NCBI GenBank assembly: GCA_034231615.1
Contig: CM067304.1
Location: 20,204,089 to 20,268,088 of the forward strand
DNA: 64,000 nucleotides
Source: Meghimatium bilineatum
Lineage: Eukaryota > Mollusca > Gastropoda > Stylommatophora > Philomycidae
Reading direction: 5' to 3'
Part shown: positions 1-10,762 of the stretch, in pieces
Layout: each line of letters begins with the position of its first letter
Position numbering within the stretch: position 1 is the first letter of the stretch
Notes under the pieces: model-generated
What the model saw: the letters and a program-made list of their open reading frames with translations, nothing else
The model's database searches: none
What the model was told of the DNA's origin: nothing
Position numbers and translations under genes: made by a program

Positions 1-68
1 TGTGTGTGTGTGGTAGAGGGCTAAAATAGGAAATAATGTGTGTGTGTGTTAGGTGATTAGATTGGGAC

Positions 69-119
<51 letters not shown>

Positions 120-475
120 TAGATGGCTAAAATAGGAAATAATGTGTGTGTGTGTGTGTTAGAGGGTTGAAATAGAAAATAGTGTGTGTGTGTGTAGTAG
201 TAGTAGTAGTAGTAGAGGGCTAAAATAGGAAATAGTGTGTGTGTGTGTTAGATTGTTAAATTGAAAAATAGTGTTTGTGTGTGTGTGTGTGTGTTTGTGG
301 TAGAGAGTTAAAATAGAAAATAGTGTGTGTGTGTAGTAGTAGTAGAGGGCTAAAATAGGAAATAATGTGTGTGTGTGTGTGGTAGAGGTCTAAAATAATA
401 AATAGTGTGTGTCTGTGTATGGTGTGTTAAATTGCAAAATAGTGTGTGTGTGTGTGTATGTGTGTGTGTGTTATA
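1..475. repeat. GT-rich compound repeat
   Basis: Runs of (TG)n alternate with a short recurring segment (GGTAGAGGGCTAAAATAGG and variants) and small (TAG)n blocks, giving an irregular repeat of roughly 50-60 bp. It begins at the window edge, so its true start is unseen. Reading frames across it are a by-product of the repeat. Confidence 0.9.
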
Positions 476-798
476 ACAGTCCTATATAGGATATGGTAGA
501 AAATGGGAAAGGCAAAAATTGATTTAAGTTGATAAGAGTAAATATATGCACGCAAGAAATAAGGATGATTTGTAAGAATTTGGAATAATGGGAGGGGTGT
601 GTTGGAAGGAGGGAATGAACAAAGAACGAGATGTTGTATTCGAATGGAAAATGTGAAGAAAGGCATTCTGGACAAATGTGAAGATTGAATACAAGGAACG
701 TCAGAAAGAGGAATAATGAATAACATCACTATTAATATCGTAGGAGACTACTAAGATGGGTTCAGATGTGCTGTTTGTCGTTGGATACCAATATATTT

Positions 799-945
799 CA
801 GTGACCAAAATGCCACGCTGTAGTTGGAAGTGTCAGGCCGAAAGACGCATATATCTAGTGCAACCTGTAAAGCACGACACGGTCAATTCCCAGGTTTATA
901 TCCTGCTAATCTGGAGGAGTTTGAGAATGAACGAAGAGGAAGCAT
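799..945 (+). mobile_element. SINE-like family A, 3' half, diverged
   Basis: Matches the 3' half of family A, whose best copies lie at 48657-48931 and 28174-28452: the core GTGTCAGGCCGAAAG, then CATCCTGCTAATCTG and the AGTTTGAGAATGAACG tail. The 5' half is absent and several positions have drifted. Confidence 0.75.
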
Positions 946-1570
946 AAATTAAAATGAAGAAATACGACAGGAAATGACAGAAGGATGGAAAACGAAGAAT
1001 TACAAAACACACATGGTGCCGTGAACTTCAATTGCCTACATTATCACACCCAGTGGGTATTAATTAAGTTCGAATCCTTTCAAATCCTGACTTCCGGCGG
1101 TCTTCAAACTAATTAGATGTCTCACAGTTTTTCGATCGTTAAGGAAACGTATTTGATTCTAAACATGGCGGGCGCCGTGTACAGATTTCGACAGCTTTTT
1201 TTAATCAAGAGAGTTTACTTATTTGTAATAAATTTATATTTGACTGATACTGATTTGTGACAGGTGTGAGCAAAATAAGGCACGTTTGAGGAAATTCGAC
1301 CCCTCAAGCTATTTCTACTGATAATTTACAAACACGACTAACTACGTAACCTGTTGATTCCAGTTACCACACAATCGAACATGTGCTTCGAAAGAACACA
1401 CGACAAACAAACCATGTAACCGGTGTTGTCTAAGTTAGCACATGATCGGGCAGGTGCATTGAATGAATTACATTTTTTCCCCGTTCATCCGCACATGATC
1501 TCCATTTTAACATGACAATGGTTCTACACGTTTTCAGTAGGGTGTGGTCCAGATAGAATAACAAGAGCTA
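946..1570. other. No feature recognised
   Basis: Ordinary AT-rich sequence with no convincing reading frame, tandem array or match to the repeat families seen elsewhere in the window. Confidence 0.5.
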
Positions 1571-2197
1571 AACATAAACATACATGGAGAGAAACTACAA
1601 GTAAAATATTATCAATATCTTGGACACATAGTCACACATGATGGCAGATGTCAAACAGAAGTTAAAAGGAGAATAGGAATGGCTAAAAGTACCTTCAATG
1701 ACATGAGGAAAATATTAACATCTAAACAAATTACAAACAAGTTAAAAATGAGAATTATAAAATGCTATATCTACTGTATATTAATGTATGGATTAGAAAC
1801 ATGGACACTAAATAAACAATTAGAAGACACAATTGATGCCTTTGAGATGTGGGTATATAGAAGAATAGGGAGAACATCATGGAAAGAGAAGAAAACAAAT
1901 AAAGAGGTGATAAAGACACTTAATATAAAGAAAGAACTACTAAGAGAAATAAAGATCAGGCAAATAAAATACTTTGGACCCATTAAAAGACATGGCACCT
2001 TATTGAAGACCTTACATGAGGGCAAAGTCAAATGCAGGCGAGCAAGAGGTAGGCAGATATACAAGTGGGAGAGTAACATCACACGATGGACAGGTTACAG
2101 TCTAGTAGAATGCACCAACAATACAAGAGACAGGGGATGTTGGAGATCCGTTGCAGCCAACCTTCGTTGCGAAGACGGCACTTAATGATGATGATGG
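1571..2197 (+). mobile_element. LINE 3' fragment, reverse transcriptase C-terminus (family 1)
   Basis: One open frame of 205 codons runs from 1571 to the stop at 2185. It carries the region after the RT catalytic core that is typical of LINE ORF2 proteins: a YQYLGH segment, ILMYGLETWTL, then IKYFGPIKRH and ARGRQIYKWESNITRWTGYS. It ends in a short (ATG)n tail at the 3' end, as expected for a 5'-truncated non-LTR insertion. The same family occurs on the minus strand at 35825-36560 and 10307-10571. No catalytic YxDD motif is present in this fragment. Confidence 0.85.
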
Positions 2198-2545
2198 TCT
2201 AGATAACGGACACGAGTTATGTCGCTGTTTTAATTGCGCAAATTATCCTGACACATCCGACAACTGTATTAAGTGAATAAAAATAGACTGTAAGAATGTC
2301 TCATATAATTCCCCCGTTATCTTCTTATTGTTATAGAAAAATATTGCTTTTGGTGTCATTTATTGTTTGTTTGTTTAACTTGATTTCTTCCAAACCAGTA
2401 TAAAACAGTATTGTTTGGTGTCTTCTCTTACTTGATTGATTTGACTTCTTCCAAGGCAATATTTAACTTTTTTCTAGAGATATTTATTGTCAGATTAATT
2501 TAATCTCGCATTCGGTATTTTTTTCACTTCCGACTTACGCAACCA
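2198..2545. other. No feature recognised
   Basis: AT-rich sequence between a LINE tail and an AAT microsatellite. Two related short segments (CTTGATT/CTTGATTGATTT followed by CTTCCAA) recur near 2380 and 2430. No gene is supported. Confidence 0.4.
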
Positions 2546-2660
2546 TGTAACACTAATAACAATAATAATAATAATAGTAGTAGTAGTAGCAATAATAATA
2601 ATGATAATAATAATAGTAATAATAATAATAATAAATAAAAATAATAATAATGGTAATAAC
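2546..2660. repeat. AAT/TAG trinucleotide microsatellite
   Basis: Interrupted (AAT)n with a (TAG)n stretch and a few ATG or CAA interruptions. Confidence 0.9.
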
Positions 2661-3186
2661 ATTATATACAAAATATTCCCATACAAAATATACCAGACAC
2701 GATATCACTACATCGCCAAAAATTAGGGAAAAAGTTATAGTAATGATAACAGAAAAATTTTTGAAGTAATTTCTGACAATCTCCTAGGAGATATGGCAGG
2801 TTTTATGCAAACATAAGATGTAAACATAGTATGACATCTTGTATACAAGCAAACCGTGGAGAGATATGGAGTGACTAAGGTTGTGAAAATAACACATTTA
2901 TTGTTCAAATTATTATGTTTCCACAAACTAGAAAATTAAAATAGCAAATATAGGCTGCACTCAGAAGTGTCACTAGACTAAGTCAGTCTCTTATGTAAAC
3001 ATACTATCTTGACATTTGTGTGGTCAATGTGTACCTCAATCACAGTCAATAGGAGTGCCTCGGAACGTGAAAAACAAGGGACGTGGCCATTTGAGGGGGA
3101 AAAACCAAACTCACGTGATGAATGGTCCAGGGGTAAGGTATAAGGAAGGTACGGTTTAATGAAATTGGCAGAGTTAAGTACTAAAA

Positions 3187-3316
3187 ATGGGGTCCTTGTT
3201 ACCACTAATATTTTATGATAGTGTTTTCTGATATAACCTAATTGGACCTTGTTGTCTGCTGGTTGGTAGTAGCACACCTCTCATAAAGAGAGGCAAATTC
3301 ATTAACTACCTATCTA
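3187..3316 (+). repeat. Dispersed repeat family F
   Basis: About 130 bp shared with 16641-16775 (+) and with the split minus-strand copy at 10206-10620: GGGGTCCTTGTTACC, then CTGATATAACCTAATTGGAC, and an end with AGAGAGGCAAATTCATTAAC. The class is unknown; it has no visible terminal inverted repeats or tRNA-like boxes. Confidence 0.75.
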
Positions 3317-3339
3317 GGTTCTTATTTTAGAAGTTTGTA

Positions 3340-4015
3340 ATGGTTGGTTGGTTGGTTGGTTGGTTGCTGATCCAGCGGTCCATGGGCTCATGCCCTTTGA
3401 CCCAATGCCATTGTGTGATATATGCATGTGTTTGTGAGTTGTTGTTTTGTTCCATATAATGTGTTCCATTTATCTGGCCCTGGAGGGAGAAGCATTTTCC
3501 TGATGTCATCCAGCGCTGGACATTAAAAAAGGTGGTGGTCAACAGTGTCATATGGATGAGTGCACAGCCGGCACCCTGGAGTGTGTTGTGGTTGTATTCT
3601 GTTCAGGTGATTGTTAAGCTGTACATGTTGTGTGCGCAGTCGGAATATGATACTCTGGTCTTTTCTTTCCAGGAGGTTGATATTGTCTTTAGGATTTGGG
3701 CTGGTCATATATTTATAGATTTCCCTCAAAGTGTTTCCCATGGCCCATCTGTTCATCCAATTTTCTTTGTTCACAGATTTCAGAATCATTTTAACTGTGT
3801 GCATTGCTGTTTCTGTATAAGGCTGTTCTTGTTGTGCTCCCCTCGTTGCTAGTCTGTCTGCCTTATCATTACCAGGTGTGTTTGAGTGGCCAGGAATCCA
3901 CTGCATAACAATGTTGACATCATAAGATGTGAGTAGCTGGTTTGCATGGTGGTATATTTCAGCTAGCTCGGGTTTAGAATGTCCATCACATTCCAATGCT
4001 TGGAGCGCAGAAGAG
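3340..4015 (-). mobile_element. LINE 3' end with RNase H domain
   Basis: The minus strand encodes the end of an RNase H domain (MQWIPGHSNTPGNDKADRLA; the conserved PGH and the N-D-KAD segment are clear). After it comes the Cys/His-containing tail seen in I-like LINEs (FRLRTQHVQLNNHLNRI, then CRLCTHPYDTVDHHLF). The frame breaks near 3535 and continues in another frame to the 3' end, which carries an (AACC)n tail at 3340-3365. A 5'-truncated dead copy. A tiny 3' fragment of the same family lies at 25868-25915. Confidence 0.85.
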
Positions 4016-4019
4016 GTTT

Positions 4020-5640
4020 GTAATCAGTAGTACATTTTATTCCAGTAGTATTTCAGTGTAGATATTTCTGTTGATCCTATGTGAACGTTATAGTTGAGTG
4101 ATTCCAAGGACTTCCAAGCCATTAGTAAGTAGTTGAGTGATTTGAAGGACGGCTGAAGTACATTATAGTTCTCCGCTGTGACCTTTGCTCTAGTGACGAG
4201 GTGTTACCTAACCTATGTTGTGTGATTTGGAAAACTTACGGGTAAGTACTTACAGTAAGGTTAGGATTAGAAATAATATTTATAATGTGTGGGCGTACCT
4301 CGCTCCGTTTGTAGCGGGCAGAAATACTGATCGTTCACTACAAATAATAGGAAATTGTAAAAAATGTGTAAATTGGAACACAAACAGATTGTGCATACGT
4401 TCGTCTGTGTCTAGAGTTGAACTGTGTGATTGTCGGGATGTGACGTACGGCAGCCATTATTTTGATTGGTGTTACACGGGAATCCATGACGTTTGATAGT
4501 TAATATTGTCAACAGTGTGCTATTTATAGCACAGCAGAGAACTATTCTGTACTTTCACCTTGAAGGACTTACAAGTCATTAGTAAGTAGAGTGATTTGAA
4601 GGACTTCCAAATAGTCGTGAGTTGTAAATTTGTTCAGATTTAAGATTGTTTATTGCCTGACTTTGTCCATCGAAGCTAGTGGCAAGCTGCCATGTGTTAT
4701 GTTAACATTTTAGCGTTACGTTTTTGTGAAAATTTTCTATGAAGATGGCAACATTTATTACATCGCATAAAGGTTGTAGGAAATTTGTTTTAGTGAAGTT
4801 TATGTTTGTGAAGCACTAATCTGGAGCTAGTGAGAAAGGGATATGGAAGTGTGATGTCATTACAGTTTGTATGAAATATTTTATATATTATCTTTGTATT
4901 TAGTCTTGAGGATTTTTTGTCTGGTGTATTGTGTCTGGGAATATTTTGTCCGATATATTTTATCTGGTATATTTTGTCTGGAAATATTTTGTCCTGTTAC
5001 CCTCAAGAGTGATACAAAGAATTTGAGACAATATCATACTAGCTGCAGAAAACTTCAGAAACAATTATACGCAACAAAAACGTGCTAGAAGAAAGGCAAA
5101 AGCTACACAATGTGTCACAGACTCCTCCCACACATCCTCGGAGTGTGGTAGACAATTCTAGGCACGCATAAGACTTAATAGTCACAGTGGGGTACACCGA
5201 GGACATCATCATCATCATCATCCCAGTTGAGCTGAATGGTCATCGTCGACTTCAAGGGACGAACAAGACATATTGTTTGCTTGGCACGTGCGCAGTGCTT
5301 GATCATTCAAAATTCAGTGCAGATGGAAATGTCTTAGGGAAGAAAGTGCCTCCAACTAGTCTATACAACCACTAATAGTATGACGATGGAGGTGATCACA
5401 GTTACGAAGGGAATGATATAAGTCCCTGAGTACTACACATATTTGTTTTTTTGGTAAAAATTGCTTTTGATTCTACACTTTATATTTTTAATTAGGCGTC
5501 GTCACAGATTTCAGTTTAACAACAATGAAATTAATGGCTGCCGTGACGTCAAATCCAGAAAATCCCAGACTTCATTTTTAGACACAGACGAACTTATGCA
5601 TTTTTATTACTGATTCTATGAGTATACTGCGAATGTTTCA
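4020..5640. other. No gene recognised; minor short duplications
   Basis: Low-complexity AT-rich DNA. A segment containing AGCCATTAGTAAGTAG and TGAGTGATTTGAAGGAC near 4095-4155 recurs in diverged form near 4557-4610. An irregular TATTTTGTCTGG repeat lies at 4870-4995. At 5204-5290 an (ATC)n stretch precedes GGTCATCGTCGACTTCAAGG, which resembles 42153-42205 and may be a LINE end. No supported gene. Confidence 0.4.
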
Positions 5641-5684
5641 GTCGTGCTATCTACGCCATTAGTGGCTTGCGTCGATGGTGAAAT

Positions 5685-6218
5685 ATGTGCCTAAGAGAGT
5701 TATCTTAAATTGTGTACCTGGACATGTAGATGTTAAAGTGAATAAATGAGCAGACAGAGTTGCCTCATTGGCCACAATGACTAGTGGTAATTCAATGGAT
5801 CGTTCTGAATTTTGAATGCAGTCGCAGGAGTTGGACCGATTGGAAGATATGGGGTGTATTTCTTCTCTGTATCTATAGCCAGAAACCAGGGCCTAGAAGT
5901 GAAGCGAGGTATTGCAAGAAGAGAGCGAAATATATGACTCATTGGAAGAGTTGTCAACAAGTATATGACTCAATGGAAGAGTTATCAACCAGTATATGAC
6001 TCAATGGAAGAGTTATCAACCAGTATATGACTCAATGGAAGAGTTATCAACCAGTATATGACTCAATGGAAGAGTTATCAACCAGTATATGACTCAATGG
6101 AAGAGTTATCAACCAGTACAGAAAAGGGAACAGTCAGTTATCACAAGCTGAATGAGATCATGTATATGATATCGTATCACTTATGGGCTTGCCCGGAGTA
6201 CCATGATGATTATCTGAT
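5685..6218 (+). mobile_element. LINE RNase H fragment split by a minisatellite
   Basis: At 5706-5830 the plus strand reads a decayed RNase H end (NCVPGHVDVKVNK, stop, ADRVASLA), parallel to the minus-strand copy at 38182-38583 (VPGHVVVRGNERADQLAS). After the 31-bp array (5931-6117) the same LINE resumes at about 6118 (GTVSYHKLNEIMYM, then LWACPEYHDD) and stops at 6218, matching the C-terminus of the 38182 copy (GTVSRSVMADTLKERS, CPVYSDDD). The array therefore sits inside LINE coding sequence. Confidence 0.75.
5931..6117 (+). repeat. 31-bp minisatellite, about 6 units
   Basis: Units begin TATATGACTCAATGGAAGAG and end ATCAACCAG. The first differs at several positions and the later ones are almost identical. 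It lies within a LINE RNase H fragment. Confidence 0.9.
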
Positions 6219-6497
6219 GATTAACTTCTTCTGCGTTCGTTCTCAAACTCCTGCAGATTAGCAGGATGTAGTCCGGAGAACGGAATGCGTTGTGTCATGG
6301 TTTACAGCATTGATGCGATATTTGCGCCTTTCGGCCTGACACATCCGACTTGAGCATGGCTTTGGGTCACTGACCCTATATGGGATGGGACAGCCAACTC
6401 CATCACATTACCTCCTTAGTCGTCTTTTACGACATGCGTGGAAGGTAAACAGTGTTGCTATTCTTTGCTCCCCTTTCGTACCTCAGCATCACACGGG
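6219..6497 (-). mobile_element. SINE-like family A, near full length
   Basis: Reads on the minus strand from the 5' end (CGCCCGTGTGATGCTGAG at the right) to the 3' (GAAGAAG) end at the left. It is inserted exactly at the end of the LINE at 5685-6218. Imperfect 10-bp flanking repeats (GATGATTAAC on the left, GATGATAAAC on the right) look like a decayed target-site duplication. Its 3' half, together with the LINE end, is duplicated in inverted orientation at 6745-6935. Confidence 0.85.
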
Positions 6498-6744
6498 CGG
6501 ATGATAAACTAATTAATAGACTACATGTATTGTTAACGCATTTTACAATTATTTTGTAGTATCTGTGTTCTCTTCAATTATACGAGTATGTTGTTCTGAC
6601 GAAGATGATAGGTAGAAATTTCATTCGTTTCTATTCTTATTTATTTTTATTGTAATTTTTACCATTGTTTTTCTACTAGCAGGAGTAAGTTTTTGTAAAA
6701 TATTTACGTATTTGCAATATTTACAGTAGTCAAATAATAAAAAG
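6498..6744. other. Spacer between the inverted-duplication arms
   Basis: AT-rich sequence without a recognised element. It separates the two arms of the inverted duplication described at 6745-6935. Confidence 0.4.
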
Positions 6745-6935
6745 CCATGCTCAAGTCGGATGTGTCAGGTCGAAAGGCGCAAATATCGCATCAATGCTGT
6801 AAACCATGACACAACGCATTCCGTTCTCCGGACTACATCCTGCTAATCTGCAGGAGTTTGAGAACGAACGCAGAAGAAGTTAATCATCAGATAATCATCA
6901 TGCTACTCCGGGCAAGCCCATAAGTGATACGATAT
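6745..6935 (+). repeat. Inverted duplicate of a LINE/SINE A junction
   Basis: This segment is an almost exact reverse complement of 6172-6352. It contains the 3' half of SINE A followed by the reverse-complemented LINE end (GGGCAAGCCCATAAGTGATA). Because the LINE/SINE boundary itself is copied, this is a genomic inverted duplication and not a second independent insertion. The arms are about 185 bp and the spacer about 390 bp. Confidence 0.85.
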
Positions 6936-7850
6936 TTATTAGTTAGTCAAATAATTATTAAGTTAGTCGTTCAATAAGTTAGTCAATGAGTCATGGAGTT
7001 AGTCAGTCATGTTGTCATTCAATAGTTCCAAGTTAGTCAATCAGTCAGGTGGTCAGTCTGTCAGGAAGTCTTTCAATCACTCATTAACTCAGACAGACAG
7101 CTTGTCAATCAGGCAATCACTCAACAGGGCAGGACCGTAAATATACAATATGGGTGTTGGATGGGCGGCTACCTAAACAAAATGTTCCTTCAGTGGGTTT
7201 TGTGCCTGATCCCTCATCTTCAGGAGATATTTGGGACCTATTTGAAAACTGCATAGGGGGGTGGGGTTTACCTACCTATTGGTCAACCCCCCCCCCCCTT
7301 TTAGAATCTAGGGTTTGTCACTCGAATACTGAATAATCAGTCAGTGAGTTCGTCAGGCAGATTTTGAAGTAGTTATTCAATCAAGTAGTCAGTCAATCAA
7401 GTAGTCAGTCAATCAAGTAGTCAGTCAAACTTTCAGATACTCAATCAGTTAGTCCGCTAGTAAGTTAGTCAGCCAGACTGTCGGGTACTCAATCAGTTAA
7501 TCAGTAGAGTCAATCAGTCTGTCAAATATTATGTAGCCAGTCAGTACGTCAGTCAGACTGTCAGAAAGTCGTGTAGTCAGAAAGTCAGGTAGTCAGACTG
7601 TCAGTAAGTCATTTAGTCAGACTGTCAGTAAGTCATGCAGTCAGACTGTCAGTAAGTCGTGTAGTCAGGTAGTCAGTGAGTTTGTCATTAAGTCAGGTAG
7701 TCTATCAGATTATCAGTGAGGTAGTCAGTCAGGTAAACAGTTAGGTAGTCAGTCAGACAGCGCAGTAATCATGTAGTCATTCAGGTAGTCAGTCAGGTAG
7801 ACCGCGACCAGTCAGGTAGTTAATTAGTCATGCAGTCGAACGGTGTCAGA
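6936..7850. repeat. Degenerate GTCAGT/AGTCAATCA repeat
   Basis: A long, irregular array of 8-16 bp words (TAGTCAGTCAGG, AGTCAATCAAGTAGTC, AGACTGTCAGTAAGTC) with no fixed long period. An unrelated 150-bp stretch with a C10 run lies inside it near 7145-7335. Confidence 0.75.
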
Positions 7851-8302
7851 AAGAGAAGTGTCATATCGCCTGTTACCCGACACTATCAACCAGATAGATT
7901 AATCATGCACAGCACACCCATCCAAACACAACCTGGACGACTTCGATTGAAAATTTCACAAGCCTGTCACTACAATCTGCTGCAGCCATCACCTCAAACT
8001 TAATACCTTGTATATAATTATAGCCTCCCTCTTTGTCTCACTCTCCCTTTCTCCGTATACCTCCCAGGTATGCTTTCATTGAGTTTAGATAGTGTATGTA
8101 TTTGTATTTCTTCTTCTGTCATTCTTAAACTCCGGATTGAATGTGCAACCCGAAATATGATTTATCGTAGTATACATTATTGCTGTGCTATCTGCGTATG
8201 TTATGTTGAGAAATCCGAATTGGAATTTTGTGTGATTTGGTTTACATCAATCCTGAATCCATTTAGTTGCTTCTTACGACTTACATTTCAGGTGACAATA
8301 TT
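7851..8302. other. No feature recognised
   Basis: No tandem structure or coding frame I can support. Confidence 0.4.
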
Positions 8303-8525
8303 GCATCTTCTGAGTTCATTCTCAAACTCCTGCAGATTTGCAGGATGTAATTCATAGAACGGAATACGGTTTGTGATGGTTTTAGACTTTGTAGCGATAT
8401 CTGCAACGTTCGACCTGACGCATCCAACTTCAGCATGGCTTCTGCGTCTTTTTAGACCCCCTTTGGAGTGGGGCAGCCAATTGATTCCCAAAATCTCCTT
8501 AGTCGTGTTTTACGACATTCATTAG
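8303..8525 (-). mobile_element. SINE-like family A, diverged and partial
   Basis: On the minus strand: TAATGAATGTCGTAAAAC (left part of the family), then the CATGCTGAAGT core, CAGGTCGAACGTTGCAG and the GCAGGAGTTTGAGAATGAAC tail. The first 40-50 bp of the 5' end are missing, and internal positions differ widely from the young copies. Confidence 0.7.
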
Positions 8526-8526
8526 T

Positions 8527-8790
8527 TAAGTTAACCCATAGCATTTATTAATGCAGTATGGGTGTAAGATGCTAGAGGTCTCACATTTCAGTGTCTCTGA
8601 TATATGTGGGCGGTAACCATCTCCTCTCACTAACAGTCTTTACTTCCCGGATTAATCCGATACCCAATTAAGGCTGGGTCGACCCGGAAGCCGTTGCGAT
8701 CTGAAAACATTTCTACTTCAACTGGGGAATGAACTTAGGACCATTAATATGCTAAGTCAGTGCGCTAACCACTTCGCCACACGGCTCTCA
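8527..8790 (-). mobile_element. tRNA-derived SINE (family E)
   Basis: Read on the minus strand it begins with a tRNA-like head. An A-box-like TGGCGAAGTGGTTAGCGCAC is followed after about 20 nt by a B-box-like GGTCCTAAGTTCATTCC, which are the two internal RNA polymerase III promoter elements. The body contains CGGATTAATCCGGGAAGTAA. A second copy, also minus strand, lies at 54253-54486. The head is too diverged to fold as a working tRNA. Confidence 0.8.
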
Positions 8791-9063
8791 TCCATATTAC
8801 AACAACCATATCGGTTACAGTATCACTGTTCTTTGATATCCTTTCAGGCTTCGGTAACACGGGCGAGTGTGCTTACAAAGTTAACATTACGAGCAAAGAG
8901 ATTTTATTTTACGAAGTGTCATGTTTGTCATAAGAGAGGAATAAGGGAAATTGTACAAAGAACGTGTCCAGCTCATTTCTTAGAAATAAACAGTCCACAG
9001 TTTATGGTAATCCTGACAGATACAAAATCAGTACTGCAAGCGCTTTGAAAAACGACCGTATTA

Positions 9064-9160
9064 TCTTTAATGTCGTCAGTCCATCGTCTTCCTGGTCTGC
9101 CCCTTCTCCTCTACCCAGGTACTCTTCCCTCCATTATTTGTCTTTCTAAACAGTTATGTC
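9064..9160 (-). mobile_element. LINE fragment (family 3), short
   Basis: Nearly identical to part of 15310-15550 (minus) and to the reverse complement of 55735-55830. In the LINE frame on the minus strand it encodes a GRRRRGRPRRRW-type basic motif just before the C-terminus. Confidence 0.7.
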
Positions 9161-9495
9161 CCATAATGCAGCTTTACAGTGAATATCATCTCACTGTGTG
9201 AATATCAGTGTAAATATCATAAGGTAGCTTTACAATGAATACCATCTCGCTGTGTAAATATCATATAGTAGCTTTACAGTGAATACCATCTTGCTGTGTA
9301 AATATCATATGGTAGCTTTACAGTGAATACCATCTCGCTGTATAAATACCATAATGCGGCTTTAAGTGAATACCATAATGTAGCTTTACATTGAATACCA
9401 TCACGCTATATAATTACCATAAGGTAGCTTTACAGTGAATATCATCTCGCTGTGTAAATATCATATGGTCGCTTTACAGTGAATACTATCTCGCC
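9161..9495 (+). repeat. 44-bp minisatellite, about 7-8 units
   Basis: The unit contains GCTTTACAGTGAATACCATC then TCGCTGTGTAAATATCATA. Units are diverged and some lack about 15 bp. The array joins directly to the LINE RNase H fragment that follows. Confidence 0.85.
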
Positions 9496-9858
9496 GTGGA
9501 GTACCAGGAAATGAGAATGCAGATCAACTTGCTAAGGAGGGTGATATAGATAATTAATCAGATGTACCAATCACTTACAATATAAAAACACAAATGATCA
9601 AATCAATCAGATCCACGGAAGATGTATGTGTCGGGCCATTGGCGCAAATAAAATGGCCACACAACGTATTTCCATATACTGAGCTACATTCTGCTGGAAA
9701 TCTAGTAGGAACATCGTGTTGCTACAGAAGAGATCCAGTGCGAGTTTGAGAATGAACGCTGCAGAGGAAGAAGAAGTTATGAAACGACATGTTGCTAATC
9801 TACGCCTCAGAACAGGACACAGCCGACTCCATAGTCATAATTACACACGTCCGTAGAT
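9492..9858 (+). mobile_element. LINE RNase H fragment interrupted by a SINE
   Basis: The left part encodes GVPGNENADQLAKEGD, the end of an RNase H domain. The right part (9775-9850) resumes in LINE sequence with NLRLRTGHSRLHSHNY, equivalent to LRLRTGHNRLRSHMY in the copy at 48940-49505. A family B SINE sits between the two parts at about 9625-9772. Confidence 0.75.
9625..9772 (+). mobile_element. SINE-like family B insertion
   Basis: Shares with 24060-24870 the order GTGTCGGGCCATTGGCGCAA, a CATTCTGCTGGAAAT segment, GAGATCCAGTGCGAGTTTGAG and a (GAAGAAG) tail. Families A and B share their core and tail but differ in the middle. It interrupts a LINE RNase H frame; the flanking duplication is not clear. 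Confidence 0.7.
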
Positions 9859-10205
9859 ATGGGGTGAGGGTGTTGGGGGGGGGGGGCTTCTAGGAGTAAA
9901 GCAAAAGGGTATGTAAACCCCCACCACCAGACACCGTCAGAAATTTTTTGGGGAAAATGCCATCACATTTCTCATCATCAAGAGGGAAATACGAAATCGG
10001 GCGAATGACCCTTATTGTTAAGATAACCCCCCCCCCTTCTTCTTACTTAATAGGTTTCTACACCCCTGCATGTACACACAATTCAGGATTGGCAACACAG
10101 TCATGTGTACATGTGTACATGTGAACAAACACCACAAACTACAGGACACATACTTTAAGAATGTTCTGAATTTAAAGTAATCAACAACAAAAATAATGGT
10201 CCAAA
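9859..10205. other. No gene; poly-G and poly-C tracts
   Basis: A G-run near 9877 and a C-run near 10027 flank otherwise featureless sequence. Confidence 0.5.
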
Positions 10206-10620
10206 TAAACAGGTAGGTAGTTAATGAGTTTGCCTCTCTTTTGGAGAGGCGTGTCCTTTTCAACCAGCCGACAACAAAGTCCAATTAGGTTATATCAGGA
10301 CATGATCATAATTAAGTGCCGCAACGAAGGTTGGCTTCAACGTATCTCCAACATCTCATGTCTCTTGGCTTGGTGGTGCACTCTGCTAGACTGTAACCTG
10401 TTCATCGTGTGATGTTACTCTCCCACTTGTATCTCTGCCTACCTCTTGCTCGCTTCCATTTGACTTTACCCTCAAGTAAAGTCTTCAATAAGGTGTCATG
10501 TCTTTTAATGGGTCGAAAGTATTTTATTTGCCTGATCTTTATTTCTCTTATTAGTTCTTTCTTTATGTTAAGTGTCTTTAGACACACTACCATAAAATAT
10601 TAGAGGTAACAAAGATACCA
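10206..10620 (-). repeat. Dispersed repeat family F, split by a LINE
   Basis: The minus-strand copy of family F is in two pieces: 10206-10306 (ending ATTAGGTTATATCAGGA on the plus strand) and 10572-10620 (starting CACACTACCATAAAATATT). In the uninterrupted copy at 16641-16775 these pieces are adjacent, so the pre-insertion site is reconstructed by comparison. Confidence 0.85.
10307..10571 (-). mobile_element. LINE family 1 3' end nested in repeat F
   Basis: On the minus strand it encodes KTLNIKKELIREIKIRQIKY then GRQRYKWESNITR and ends with the family-1 3' end. It is severely 5'-truncated (about 265 bp). Its ends fall precisely within family F, with at most a 2-3 bp ambiguous (ACA) overlap at the junction. 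Confidence 0.85.
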
Positions 10621-10715
10621 AGTTAAGCCCTGGAGACAAAGCTATATAGACCTCCCGTATGAACTGTACAAAACGGTGAGGTTTATTGATTAGATAGAAT
10701 TCACAGATATTTCAT
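10618..10715 (+). mobile_element. LINE RNase H-type 3' tail fragment
   Basis: Encodes TKLYRPPYELYKTVRFID, matching SKLYGTLYELQKTVSFIK at the C-terminus of the LINE at 48940-49505. Only the extreme 3' end is retained. Confidence 0.6.
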
Positions 10716-10762
10716 ATAAAACATTGTCCGTGTTACAAGTGTGAATAGAATACAGAACCACC

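Noticed and set aside
8749-9048. 99-codon plus-strand frame at 8749
   Set aside because: It begins inside the tRNA-derived SINE and shows no recognisable domain.
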